Positions 54,969 through 63,898 are shown, numbered from the stretch's first letter. The stretch is 64,000 nucleotides of DNA from Amycolatopsis pithecellobii (GCF_009707865.1 NZ_WMBA01000007.1:1-64000), one strand, 5' to 3'. A program made the numbers and translations. Notes: generated by a model from the sequence alone, not told the origin.

Positions 54969-55946
54969 CTACCAATCCGCTTGTGGCTGGCGGAAACCGT
55001 GCCGGTAGCGTTGTGGGCTGGTGCCGAGATCGCGGGCGAAATGCGCGCGCAACGCGTTGGCCGAGCCGTACCCGCTGCGCTCGGCGACCTCCGGCACGGG
55101 CAGATCTGTGGTCTCCAGTAGTTGCCGCGCCAGCAGCAGACGCTGGTTGTGCAGCCACCGTTGCGGGCTCACGCCGAGCTGGTCGGAGAATCGGCGGGAC
55201 AAGGTGCGCACGCTGAGGGCGGCATGCCGTGCGATATCGGCCAGTGTCAACGGGTTCGCGAGGTTGGCCTGCATCCACTCCAGTGTGCCCGCCAGCGAAC
55301 CGGTCTGGCTTTCGGCCGTGGTGTCACCGATGAACTGCGCCTGATCACCTTCGCGCACCGGCGCCATCACCACCGCCCGCGACGCGTTGGCGGCAACCGC
55401 CGCACCATGATCGCGTGCGACGAGGTTCAGGCAGAGGTCCAGACCAGCTGCGACACCGGCGGACGTGAAGATCCGGCCGTCACGCACGAAAAGCGCCTTG
55501 GCGTCCACCGTGACGTCCGGGTACCGGCGGGCGAGTTCGCATGCGGCGGCCCAATGGGTGGTCGCGCGCCGCCCCGACAGCAACCCCGCCTCGGCGAGGA
55601 CGAAGGCACCGGTGCAGATGGACACCACCCGCGCGCCACGGACCGAGGCCGCGCGAAGCGTGTCGAGCAGTTCGGCCGGAACCTGGTACGGGGCGGCCAA
55701 ACCCGGGACGACAAGGGTCGCCGCCTCGGCCGCATCGTCGAGGCCGTAAGGAACCTGGATGTCGTAGTAGCGAACCAAACCCGCCGTGGTCCGCACCACC
55801 GGCCGCGGCCCGCAGACCTTGACCTCGTAGGGCCGGGTCCGGCCGGTGAGCCGCACCATGCCGAACACGTGGCACGGAATCGACAGGTCGAAGCCGACCA
55901 CGCCGTCCGGCGCCAGTACCGCGACGACATGCGGTTCAGCCGGCAT
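54969..55946 (-). CDS. GlxA-family (DJ-1/PfpI + AraC HTH) transcriptional regulator
   Basis: 325 residues from ATG 55946; a GTG at 55961 would add five. N-terminal DJ-1/PfpI domain with the nucleophile-elbow cysteine in VVSICTGAFVLAEAGLL, and two C-terminal AraC helix-turn-helix repeats (LTLADIARHAALSVRTLSRR and LPVPEVAERSGYGSANALRAHF). Overlaps the ATPase gene by 11 bases, so it is the last gene of the ABC operon. Confidence 0.93.
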   Translation of the reverse strand: MPAEPHVVAVLAPDGVVGFDLSIPCHVFGMVRLTGRTRPYEVKVCGPRPVVRTTAGLVRYYDIQVPYGLDDAAEAATLVVPGLAAPYQVPAELLDTLRAASVRGARVVSICTGAFVLAEAGLLSGRRATTHWAAACELARRYPDVTVDAKALFVRDGRIFTSAGVAAGLDLCLNLVARDHGAAVAANASRAVVMAPVREGDQAQFIGDTTAESQTGSLAGTLEWMQANLANPLTLADIARHAALSVRTLSRRFSDQLGVSPQRWLHNQRLLLARQLLETTDLPVPEVAERSGYGSANALRAHFARDLGTSPQRYRHGFRQPQADW

Positions 55947-56772
55947 CGGCGGCCCCGGCACGGACGGGGACCCGCTGCGCGCAGCTCCAGTGACAGGACG
56001 ACGCGGGACACACGCAGCGCGGCCGGAGACCGAACCTGGGCCGGCCGGCCACTTTGTCCACTGTGGACTCGACGCCGAACACGCCGAGAAGCGCTTGCTC
56101 GGTCAGCACGTCCACCGGAGCTCCGATGTGGACAGTGCGGCCACGGTCGAGCAGGATGACGGTATCGGCGTACGTCGCGGCGATATCCAGGCTGTGCAGG
56201 GCCGCGATGACCGTGATACCGAGTCCGCGCACGAGTTCCATGAACTCCAGCTGGTGGGCGATGTCGAGGTGGTTGGTCGGTTCGTCGAGGACCAGCAGCC
56301 GTGGACGCTGGGCCAGCGCGCGGGCGAGCAGCACGCGTTGCCGTTCACCACCGGACATTTCCGCGATGCGCCGGTCGGCGAACCGCCGCAAACCCGTCCG
56401 CTCCAGCACATCCTCGACGATGTCCCGGTCGGCCGGGGTCAACCGGTCGAAGGTGCTCAGATGCGGGGTCCGGCCCTGTGCCACGGTTTCCGCGACGGTG
56501 AACTCGAACCCCGAGTGCTGTTCCTGCAACAGCACGCCGACCTGACGAGCGGCGTCCCTGGCGGACAGCCGCCAGACATCCTTGCCGTCCACCAGGATCC
56601 GGCCGCGGTCCGGCCGCCGGGCACGGAAGATCGTGCGCAGCAAACTGGATTTGCCGCTCCCGTTCGGACCGACCAGCGCCGCGAACTCGCCGTCGCCGAT
56701 CACTATGGACACGTCGTCGAGTACCTTCGCCGAAGCGAGCGTCAGGTGCACATTTTCGACCGTCAGGGTCAT
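55936..56772 (-). CDS. ABC transporter ATP-binding protein (FecE/BtuD type)
   Basis: 278 residues. Walker A GPNGSGKSS, Q-loop, signature MSGGERQRVLLARAL, Walker B LLVLDEPTNHLD and the H-loop (ALHSLD) are all intact. The C-terminal 30 residues form a cysteine-rich tail (CVCPASSCHWSC) not usual in the family. Start ATG overlaps the permease stop (ATGA). Confidence 0.94.
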   Translation of the reverse strand: MTLTVENVHLTLASAKVLDDVSIVIGDGEFAALVGPNGSGKSSLLRTIFRARRPDRGRILVDGKDVWRLSARDAARQVGVLLQEQHSGFEFTVAETVAQGRTPHLSTFDRLTPADRDIVEDVLERTGLRRFADRRIAEMSGGERQRVLLARALAQRPRLLVLDEPTNHLDIAHQLEFMELVRGLGITVIAALHSLDIAATYADTVILLDRGRTVHIGAPVDVLTEQALLGVFGVESTVDKVAGRPRFGLRPRCVCPASSCHWSCAQRVPVRAGAADAG

Positions 56773-57836
56773 GCCGAGGTCTCCAACCTGTGCCCGCGGC
56801 TGCGCATGACGAGCAGGAACAGTGGCACACCAAGGAAAGCGGTGACCACACCGATCGGCAGTTCGGCCGGGCTGATCACCGTCCGCGCCAGCACATCCGA
56901 CCACATCAGGAAAATCGCGCCGAGGCCCGCGGTGACCGGCAGCGCCCGCCGGTGATCCGCGCCGACCAGCATCCTCGCCACGTGACCGATGATGAGGCCG
57001 ACGAACCCGATGCCACCCGAGACGGCCACGACCGTGCCGGTGAGCAGGGTGGCGAGAACCAGCAGTTGCCGCCGCAGGCCGCCGGCGGGGATGCCCAGTG
57101 CCGCGCACGCATCGTCGCCCAGCACGAGCACGTTCAGCTGACGCGCTCTGGCCAGCAACGCGGCGAACGCCACCACGACCACGATGGCCGGCACCGGCAA
57201 GGTGGTCCACTGGGTGCCGGACAGACCGCCGAGCAACCAGAAGATGATCTGCTGCTGCGCCGCGGTGTTGTTGGCCTGGGCCAGCAAGAACGACGTCACC
57301 CCGCTGAACAGATGCGCGCAGACCACCCCGACCAGGACCAGCCGCAACGGCTGGAGCCGGCCACCCTGGCGGGCCAGCATCAGCACGACGGCCATCGCGA
57401 ACGCCGAGCCGAGGAACGCCGCCGCGGGCAGGGTGACCGCACCGAGAATCGCCGTCCCCGACGTGAGTACCAGCACCGCGCCGACCGACGCACCCGAGGA
57501 CAGGCCCAGCAGATGCGGGTCGGCGACCGGGTTGCGCACCACGCTCTGCGCCACGGCACCGGCCAGCGCGAGCCCGGCCCCGACGACCGCGGCCATCAGC
57601 ACGCGCGGGAACCGGAACCGCCACACCACGAGGTCCGATGTGGACTCCGTACCGGCGCCGCCGGACAGATGGTTCGCGAGGATGCGGGTCACCTCGCCGA
57701 CCGGCACCTTGACCGGGCCGATCCCGGTCGCGACGAGCGCCGTGACGACCGCGACGGCCGCGATGACGCCGAGAACTGTGAAATAGCGGCCGGTCGCGCG
57801 CAGGACGGGGCGTTCTCCGGTTTCCCGCAGGAGCAT
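56769..57836 (-). CDS. FecCD-family ABC transporter permease
   Basis: 355 residues with about ten membrane helices. Family motifs GVVCAHLFSGVTSFLLAQAN, FWLLGGLSGTQW and GGIGFVGLIIGHVARMLVG (coupling region) are visible. Substrates of the family are Fe-siderophores, haem or cobalamin. Joined to the binding-protein gene by a TAATG overlap. Confidence 0.94.
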   Translation of the reverse strand: MLLRETGERPVLRATGRYFTVLGVIAAVAVVTALVATGIGPVKVPVGEVTRILANHLSGGAGTESTSDLVVWRFRFPRVLMAAVVGAGLALAGAVAQSVVRNPVADPHLLGLSSGASVGAVLVLTSGTAILGAVTLPAAAFLGSAFAMAVVLMLARQGGRLQPLRLVLVGVVCAHLFSGVTSFLLAQANNTAAQQQIIFWLLGGLSGTQWTTLPVPAIVVVVAFAALLARARQLNVLVLGDDACAALGIPAGGLRRQLLVLATLLTGTVVAVSGGIGFVGLIIGHVARMLVGADHRRALPVTAGLGAIFLMWSDVLARTVISPAELPIGVVTAFLGVPLFLLVMRSRGHRLETSA

Positions 57837-58816
57837 TACGAACCCGCCTGGTGCAGACCAGTGGCGAGCTGTTCGAGCCCGTCGAGATTGAGCGGGCTCG
57901 GGAAGCCGACCAGGAACTGGGACGAGGACAGGATCCGCCGGTTCTTGACGGCGCTGGTCGAGGCGAGCAGCGGGTTGCGGGCGATGTCGTCGATCAGTTG
58001 CTGCCCGGTGGTCTTGGCGAAACTGTAGTCGGTGACCACCAGGACCACCTCGGGATCGGCCTCGACGACCTTCTCCGGTGACACCGCGGTCCGCCCGGTG
58101 GAGGCGGCGAAAACGTTGGTGCCGCCGGCAAGTTGGATCAGCGCGTTGACGATGGTGCCGCCGCCGGAGGCCGCCACCGGTTGCCCCGCGACCGGATTGT
58201 CGCCCAGCGCCAGCACCCGCGGGCGCGGGCTGTTCGCGTACTCGGCGACCACGGCCTGTTCGCGGGCACGTAGTTCGCCGACGATCGTGGCCGCCCGGTC
58301 CGGAACCCGGAAAACCTTGCCCAGCTTGGTGATGAAGTCATACGTCGGCGACAGGTCGGTCCGCGGCCCGCTGGGCAGGCACGCCGCGACACCCTTGGCA
58401 CCCATCGTCGCCAAGTCGGCGTCGGTGGGGCTGCCCGCCGGCCCCCCGAAGCCGGAAAAGCCGGTCACCACGAGGTCGGGGCTCTGGGCGGCGACGGCCT
58501 CGACGACCGGCACGGAATCGGCCGACAGCACCGGAATCCGCGCCAGCTCACCGCGATAGGGCTCCCGGTCGGCGCGAATCGGTTTGGTGAAGCCGATGCC
58601 GGCAATCCGGTCGGTCAGCCCGAGGCGCGCCATCGCCTGCGCCGCATAGCCGTCGAGCGCCACCACCCGCCGCGGGGTGCTGGTGATCGTGACGTCCCTG
58701 CCCTGGCAGTCCTGCACGGTGACCGGCGCTTCCCCGCCGGCCGTGTTCGCTGGTGCTACGGCACAACCGGCCAGCAACAGCGCCGAAAGCACGGCCAGGG
58801 CCCGAAACGATCTCAC
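57836..58816 (-). CDS. ABC transporter substrate-binding lipoprotein (siderophore/B12 type)
   Basis: 326 residues, GTG start overlapping the PfpI stop (GTGA). Lipobox LLLAGC with the lipidated Cys at 18. The periplasmic-binding-protein-like domain of class III (TroA/FhuD) contains RRVVALDGYAAQAMARLG and EADPEVVLVVTDYSF. Ligand not determinable; iron chelate or cobalamin is likeliest from family. Confidence 0.92.
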   Translation of the reverse strand: MRSFRALAVLSALLLAGCAVAPANTAGGEAPVTVQDCQGRDVTITSTPRRVVALDGYAAQAMARLGLTDRIAGIGFTKPIRADREPYRGELARIPVLSADSVPVVEAVAAQSPDLVVTGFSGFGGPAGSPTDADLATMGAKGVAACLPSGPRTDLSPTYDFITKLGKVFRVPDRAATIVGELRAREQAVVAEYANSPRPRVLALGDNPVAGQPVAASGGGTIVNALIQLAGGTNVFAASTGRTAVSPEKVVEADPEVVLVVTDYSFAKTTGQQLIDDIARNPLLASTSAVKNRRILSSSQFLVGFPSPLNLDGLEQLATGLHQAGS

Positions 58817-59445
58817 CGTGCGCGCTCCGGGTCGCGCCAGACCGTGCCGCGTCGTTCGTACTCGAAGCCCTTTTCCAGGCGGAGCGCGGTTTCCGCGCCG
58901 GCATACCGCTCGACCAGCCAGAGCGCGAGGTCCAGACCAGAGGTCACCCCGCCTGCGGTGACCAGATCACCGTCGTCCACGACCCGGGCGGTCACGTGCC
59001 GCCCGCCCGCCGCTTCCAGCTCGGTCACCGCGGCGTGGTGTGTGGTGCACGGCCGCCCGCGCACCAAGCCGGCCGCGGCGAGCAGGATCGCGCCGGTGCA
59101 CACCGACGCGAACACCAGCCCGGGCCGGTTCGCCTCACGGAGGGCCTCGGGCACGCGGCCGGACTCCAGTTCCGCCCGCACCCCGGTCGGCCCGCCCGCG
59201 GCGAAGCCACCGCCGGGAACCAGCACCACATCGGCCTTTTCGGGCGCCCAGGCGCTCGCGTCACCAAGGCGCAGGCCGTTCTGTGTGGCCACCGACGGGC
59301 GCCCGTCCAGCGTCACCAGGTTCACCGAGATACCCGCGCCGATCCGGCCGGCCCGCTGCAGCACCTCGTAGGGGGCCACCACGTCGAGATCGTCGACACC
59401 ATCGAAAACCAGCACATCCACTCGTGTCACGCCATTGATCGTCAC
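58813..59445 (-). CDS. DJ-1/PfpI-family protein
   Basis: 210 residues from GTG 59445; a GTG five codons on (59430) is an alternative. The DJ-1 core DVLVFDGVDDLDVVAPYEVL and the nucleophile elbow ASVCTGAILLAAAGL (Cys) are present. Unlike GlxA it has no HTH. It heads the operon DJ-1 - binding protein - permease - ATPase - GlxA, so both ends of the operon carry a DJ-1 domain. Confidence 0.88.
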   Translation of the reverse strand: MTINGVTRVDVLVFDGVDDLDVVAPYEVLQRAGRIGAGISVNLVTLDGRPSVATQNGLRLGDASAWAPEKADVVLVPGGGFAAGGPTGVRAELESGRVPEALREANRPGLVFASVCTGAILLAAAGLVRGRPCTTHHAAVTELEAAGGRHVTARVVDDGDLVTAGGVTSGLDLALWLVERYAGAETALRLEKGFEYERRGTVWRDPERAR

Positions 59446-59748
59446 GGCCCGGCACCTCGTGACGGAAGTGGCCAGCGGGCCAATATCCGCCCGTTTCTTG
59501 CCAGGCGCTCGGGCACCCACGCCCACCTGACCAGTCGTCCGGTGGCCACGGAAAGTTCCGTGCCAGAACGACGCGTCCGTAATTTCGGGCACGGGCTCAG
59601 CTCGGGCGGACAGTCGTGGGGACCTCGGCTGCGGCGAGCGATCTCGTGCGGGAACTGTCCGCCCGCGGTGATGGGCTTCTACGATCCGGCCGTGCTGTTC
59701 GACGTCCAGCCCGCGTCGTGGCCCGGCAGCTCCGGCCTCGACCAGGCC
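59446..59748. other. 303-base gap upstream of the ABC operon
   Basis: No supported gene. It should hold the operon promoter. An inverted repeat CACGGAA-AG-TTCCGTG at 59547-59562, about 100 bases before the PfpI start, is the best candidate operator. A plus-strand frame ending at 59751 (with FYDPAVLFDVQPASWPGSSG) may be a fragment of an interrupted gene but is not recognised. Confidence 0.4.
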
Positions 59749-60743
59749 TAGATGACTGATTCCGTGAAGGTCATGTGAAGTGGCCCGGGGTCTGGGCATG
59801 GGTGGAGGGTGTCCATGATCATTTTGTGACGAACGATCTGAACACCCTCCTGACGGCACTGTACGTGCTCGTCGACGACCATGTGGTGATGCCCCGGATC
59901 GGCCGGGGACGGCGACCACTGCTTACCGACAGTGAGCTGATCACGCTGGCCACTGCCCAGGTGTTGCTGCGGTTTGACTCCGAGCGTCGATGGATCGGCA
60001 TCTTCATGCCGATCCTCGGTGGCGTGAGTGGTTTGCTCACCTCCCAGCCCAGTCTGGCTACCACAAGCGGTTGAAGGCGGCAGAACCGTTGCTGTGCAAG
60101 ACCATTCTGGTCCTTGTCATGTGCTGTCCGTCCTGGTTCGACGACATGTGGATCACCGATGCCACGCCCGTTCCGTGCGGGATGTCCCGCGAGACCGTGA
60201 AGCGCTCCGACCTGGCCGGGCACGCTAGCTACGGATACTGTGCGTCACACTCGCGATGGTATTGGGGGCTCAAGCTCTACCTCGTGTGTTCCGGAGATGG
60301 GATGCCGATCATGTGGGTGCCTGGCCAATCCCAAGATCGGGGAACGCGAGGTGCTCGCCGCGCTACTCGACCACAACCACCACCTCATCCGCAAAGGTCA
60401 AGTCCTGTTGGCGGACAAGGGTTTCGCCGGCAAGGAATTCAAACGGCTCACCGACGCGATGGGGCTACGGCTGCTGCGCCCGGACCGCAAGGACGAGACC
60501 TACCGCAACGGCAACCTCGGCGGCGTGCGCCAGCGCATCGAATCGGTCAATCAGACCCTCAAGGGCCAGCTTGACCTGGAAGCCCACGGCAGCCACACCC
60601 CTCCCGGCGTGTTCACCCGCGTCGCCCAACGCCTCCTCTCCATGGCCGCAAGCATCTGGCACAACTGGAACACCGGCCTGACCAGCAAACGATCACTCAC
60701 CGCCTACGACCACTAACACCAACTTCACGGAATCAACCGTCTA
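59749..60743 (+). mobile_element. IS982-family insertion sequence, inactivated
   Basis: About 995 bp bounded by 21-base terminal inverted repeats that match at 18 positions; both share TGATTCCGTGAAG (59757-59769, and its complement at 60723-60735). Length, repeat length and transposase type fit IS982. A TAGA is present at both outer ends (59749-59752 and 60742-60745) and could be either target duplication or part of the repeats. The transposase carries two frameshifts, so the copy is probably immobile. Confidence 0.85.
59826..60716 (+). pseudogene. IS982 transposase, two frameshifts
   Basis: Frame one begins with VTNDLNTLLTALYVLVDD, shifts by -1 near 59996 into HLHADPRWREWFAHL and continues through the first catalytic Asp (MWITDATP). 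It shifts back by +1 near 60315 into CLANPKIGEREVLAALLDHN, with the second Asp in LLADKGFAGK and the Glu in RQRIESVNQTLK. All DDE residues survive, so the damage is recent. No slippery heptamer is seen at either shift, so programmed frameshifting is unlikely. Confidence 0.85.
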
Positions 60744-60890
60744 GAGCCACCAGAAGTGTCAGACGGCCCGCGGGCTGGTCGGTCTTGTCCAACGAGCTGA
60801 CGGCGGTCTCCACCTAGCTTCGGCTGATGCTGGGCTGCTCGTCGTTCCAGTTGGCGACATGCTGGGGCGCGAGGTTGCGGACCGCCTACG
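60744..60890 (-). pseudogene. Degraded gene fragment cut by the IS
   Basis: The minus strand reads AVRNLAPQHVANWNDEQPSI, then an in-frame TAG, then VETAVSSLDKTDQPAGRLTL, and is broken off at the IS end. The composition is protein-like but I do not recognise the family. 60891-61033 shows nothing. Confidence 0.4.
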
Positions 60891-61033
60891 CTCAAAGCGA
60901 TGACGTGCCCTCCACATGCGCCGACGACGCGCTGCCGGGCGTCGAAAGACCGCTCGTCGACTGAGGCAGGGGAGTGGCTCGTGCAGGCCCTCGAGGGGCG
61001 CCTCCTGGATCACCGGGACGCGCTCGATGCAGG

Positions 61034-61717
61034 TCAGCTGGAGGCTGTCAGCGATTCCTCGTGTGCGCGCTGCCACGCGACCTTGAGGCGTTCGAGATGG
61101 TTCGCGAGATGGTGGGTCGCTGCCTCGTGCGCCGACTCCGGATCGCCCGCTTCGAGGGCCCGAAGGATCGCGGTGTGCTCGGAGAGCATGTCGGTCAGGT
61201 GCGGCCCCCACGGCGTCGAGTACGTGGCGATCATGATCTTGGATTGGATCCGGGTGAGGTTCTCGACGAGGCATGCGTTCCCACTATGGGCCTGAACCTG
61301 CTGATGGAATTCGAGATCGGCCGCGCGCACGGCCCTCGTGTCTGCGGCCTGCACCGCATGGTCCAGACGATCGTGAATAGCCCGCAGCTGGTCGAGGTCG
61401 GCCTCGTTCAGTGACGGCGCAGCAAGGCGGGCGGCAAGCCCTTCCAGAGCGCACCGTACAACCAGGGCGTCCAGCAACTCGTCGCGACTCGGCTCGGCGA
61501 TCAACGCCCCACCCGCGGTCAGCCGGATCAGCCCTTCGTTGACGAGTCGCTCGAGCGCAGCGCGCACCGGGCTTCGGCTCATTCCCAGCTCGGCGGCCAG
61601 CGTCACCACGCTGACCTTCTCCCCTGGGCGGAAGTGCCCGTCGAGGACGGCGGTCCGCAACTGGTCATAGGCCAGCTCGGCCAAGCTGCCGGGCCGGGCC
61701 ACCTGTTCGAGTGCCAT
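61034..61717 (-). CDS. GntR-family transcriptional regulator (FCD type)
   Basis: 227 residues. N-terminal winged helix with VSVVTLAAELGMSRSPVRAALERL, and an all-helical FCD ligand domain (RCALEGLAARLAAP, LEFHQQVQAHSGN, HTAILRALEAGDPESAHEAATHHL) with the usual metal-binding Asp/His residues. Divergent from the flavin reductase across a strong palindrome, which it probably binds. Confidence 0.94.
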   Translation of the reverse strand: MALEQVARPGSLAELAYDQLRTAVLDGHFRPGEKVSVVTLAAELGMSRSPVRAALERLVNEGLIRLTAGGALIAEPSRDELLDALVVRCALEGLAARLAAPSLNEADLDQLRAIHDRLDHAVQAADTRAVRAADLEFHQQVQAHSGNACLVENLTRIQSKIMIATYSTPWGPHLTDMLSEHTAILRALEAGDPESAHEAATHHLANHLERLKVAWQRAHEESLTASS

Positions 61718-61782
61718 CGACTGTCCCTACGTCATCGCTTGCATACAGCGTACAGGCGGCAGCTCAGGATCGCCCGCTTGAC

Positions 61783-61807
61783 AATGCTGCATGCAGCATG
61801 CAGCATT
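61783..61807. promoter_or_regulatory. Perfect 25-bp palindrome, probable GntR operator
   Basis: Arms AATGCTGCATGC and GCATGCAGCATT are exact complements around a single A. A TTGACA -35-like box at 61778-61783 touches its left end, so binding would block the flavin reductase promoter. A weaker half-site GCATACAGCGTA lies at 61741-61752, nearer the regulator start. Confidence 0.8.
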
Positions 61808-61840
61808 GGTCCGGCACCTCTTTTTCGATGACTGTTCAAG

Positions 61841-62350
61841 GTGGCGTCAGTGTCGTTGCACGAGCTTGACAGCCGGCAGGTCAATGAGGCGGACTTCCGC
61901 GCGGTCATGGGTTCGGTCTGTGGTCCAGTGGCGGTCGTGACCGCGATGGAGGGCGACGCAGCGCGGGGGACGACGGTGAGCGCGTTCTGCTCGCTGTCGC
62001 TGCGCCCGCCGCTGGTGATGGTCGCCCTGGATCTATCGTCGCGTCTGCTCGCCCACATCCGGCGGTCACAGCGCTGCGGGGTGAACATTTTGGGCAGTCA
62101 CCAGGTCGACCTCGCGCGGGCGTTCGCGACGAAGGCTGATGAGAAGTTCGCTGGGGTGGCCTGGCGCTCGGCTCAGGGGGTGCCGCGGCTGGATGGGGCT
62201 GCGGGCTGGCTTGCCTGCGATCTGGACGCGCTGGTGCCGTGTGGTGACCACGCCATCGTCGTCGGCGCGGTGACCGACGCTCATTCCGCTGATGCGGAGC
62301 CGCTGGCATATGTCCGGCAGAGCTTCGGCGTGCTCGCACCTCCGGCCTGA
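61841..62350 (+). CDS. Flavin reductase-family protein
   Basis: 169 residues, GTG start. The FMN-binding split barrel is marked by FRAVMGSVCGPVAVVTA, VSAFCSLSLRPPLVMVALD and the C-terminal GDHAIVVGAV. Such proteins supply reduced flavin to two-component monooxygenases, but no oxygenase partner is within the window. Confidence 0.92.
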   Translation: MASVSLHELDSRQVNEADFRAVMGSVCGPVAVVTAMEGDAARGTTVSAFCSLSLRPPLVMVALDLSSRLLAHIRRSQRCGVNILGSHQVDLARAFATKADEKFAGVAWRSAQGVPRLDGAAGWLACDLDALVPCGDHAIVVGAVTDAHSADAEPLAYVRQSFGVLAPPA

Positions 62351-62489
62351 ATCGCGGCGCGCGTCGCCTCTACCAGACGAGAAGAAGAGGATCTGTATTT
62401 GGATTCTGTCCCGCCCCCTATTTCTCAGCACTCGCCCATCGCGCAAGGCTCCCTCGCAAAAGACATCACGACCACCTCGAAGGAACGTC

Positions 62490-62906
62490 ATGCAGCTCCC
62501 TGAATCGGCACGCGAACTAATTCTCAGCGGCGCGATCGCCCACATGGTCACGATCAACCCCGACGGCGGGCCGCAGGTCAGCAACATCTGGGTTGACGTA
62601 GACGGCGACGACCTGATCTCCGGCCATTTCGGCGAATACCGGAAGATCACGAACATTCGGCGCGACTCCCGGGTTGCGTACTCCTTCACGGCGCCGGAGC
62701 CGATGCCGAATGGGATGCACCCCAACCTCGTCCTCTACGGCACCGCCGAAATCCTCGAAGGTGGTGCTCCCGAGCTCGTCTCCCGACTCGCGCTGCGCTA
62801 CGTGGCCCCGGACTTCGACTACCCGGTGCCAGAAGGCCGGCCAGCGGGGTTCACGATCCGCGCGACGATTCGCCGGATCGCCGGTGTAGGGCCCTGGGTC
62901 GGCTGA
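62490..62906 (+). CDS. PPOX-class F420-dependent oxidoreductase
   Basis: 138 residues, ATG at 62490 with AGGAAC upstream. The split-barrel fold is seen in AHMVTINPDGGPQVSNIWVDVDGD and FGEYRKITNIRRDSRVAYSF. This group commonly uses F420 in actinobacteria. Second gene of the plus-strand set flavin reductase - PPOX - CMD - VOC. Confidence 0.87.
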   Translation: MQLPESARELILSGAIAHMVTINPDGGPQVSNIWVDVDGDDLISGHFGEYRKITNIRRDSRVAYSFTAPEPMPNGMHPNLVLYGTAEILEGGAPELVSRLALRYVAPDFDYPVPEGRPAGFTIRATIRRIAGVGPWVG

Positions 62907-62926
62907 CCGCCGTCTGGAGGAGCGCT

Positions 62927-63250
62927 ATGCCTAATGATGGCCCTGGCCGGTCGAGTATCGGCGACATCGCCCCGACACTCGCTGCCCTCACCGACGACAT
63001 CCTATACGACCAGATCTGGGAACGGCCTGGCCTCGACAAGCGCGACCGCAGCCTGGTCACGGTCGGTGCACTCGTCGCGCTCTACCGAGGTGATGAACTC
63101 GACCTACACCTGCGCACAGCACTGCAGAACGGCGTGACTCTCGACGAGCTCGTCGAACTGATCACCCATCTCGCCTTCTATGCGGGATGGCCTAACTCAG
63201 TCACAGCACTGAACCGGCTCCGGGCGATTCTGCTCGAGCAGACGCCGTAG
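62927..63250 (+). CDS. Carboxymuconolactone decarboxylase-family protein
   Basis: 107 residues of the gamma-CMD type: LDKRDRSLVTVGALVALYRGDEL and DELVELITHLAFYAGWPNSV are typical. The AhpD-type CxxC is absent, so a decarboxylase-like rather than peroxidase role is likelier. Follows the PPOX gene by 20 bases. Confidence 0.9.
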   Translation: MPNDGPGRSSIGDIAPTLAALTDDILYDQIWERPGLDKRDRSLVTVGALVALYRGDELDLHLRTALQNGVTLDELVELITHLAFYAGWPNSVTALNRLRAILLEQTP

Positions 63251-63366
63251 TGGAGCACGCTCGTCGGGACCTCGCCCAGGCAGGTCATAGACGAGCAACT
63301 CATGTCCGACGGATCGGGAAACCGCCCTACGAGCCGATCCGAGATAACCTTCGATTGGACAGCCAG

Positions 63367-63888
63367 ATGAACATTCGCGGGATCGACCACATCGGAATCA
63401 CCGTCCCAGATATCAAGCAAGCAACCGAGTTCTTCGTGAAGGCGTTCGACGCCATCTACATGTACGACATCATCGATGCCCCGATTGGGGGAGCCTGGAT
63501 CGAGGAGGGCCTCGGAGTACCTGAGGGGACAACGATCCAGTCGATTCGAGTATTGCGACTCGGAAATGGTCCGAATATCGAACTTTTCGACTACTCGGCA
63601 ACAGGGCAACAGGCAGCCGCCCTGCCCTGCGACCTGGGCTATCAGCATGTCGCGATCTTTGTAGACGACATCGCCGCCGCATCAGAGAAGCTGGAAGGGG
63701 CCGGTGCGCGGATCCTGGGGGGTGGGGCGCGTGATCTGCCGGGCGCCGAAGCGGGCGAGGGGTGTCAGTTCCTGTACGCCAAGGCGCCGTGGGGGAGCAC
63801 CATTGAGCTCGTCACGTACTCCTCTGTGCAGGCTTACCACTCTGTAACCAGTTTCCGTAAGTGGACGCCGGAGCCCAGGTCAAAGTAG
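63367..63888 (+). CDS. VOC-family protein (glyoxalase/dioxygenase fold)
   Basis: 173 residues, ATG at 63367. Paired beta-alpha-beta modules: IDHIGITVPDIKQATEFFVKAF and YQHVAIFVDDIAAASEKLEGAG, ending with APWGSTIELVTY. His and Glu at the expected metal positions (IDHIG, NIELF, YQHVA, TIELV) are present. A lyase, epimerase or dioxygenase; substrate unknown. The 117 bases before it have no other gene. Confidence 0.9.
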   Translation: MNIRGIDHIGITVPDIKQATEFFVKAFDAIYMYDIIDAPIGGAWIEEGLGVPEGTTIQSIRVLRLGNGPNIELFDYSATGQQAAALPCDLGYQHVAIFVDDIAAASEKLEGAGARILGGGARDLPGAEAGEGCQFLYAKAPWGSTIELVTYSSVQAYHSVTSFRKWTPEPRSK

Positions 63889-63898
63889 CGCGCAAGCT

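Noticed and set aside
59996-60315. Programmed ribosomal frameshifting in the IS transposase
   Set aside because: Neither shift point has a slippery heptamer or clear stimulatory hairpin, and a -1 plus a +1 event in one gene would be unusual; indel decay or sequencing error is simpler.
61891-62350. Complete two-component monooxygenase system
   Set aside because: Only the flavin reductase is present; the following genes are PPOX, CMD and VOC proteins, not an oxygenase.
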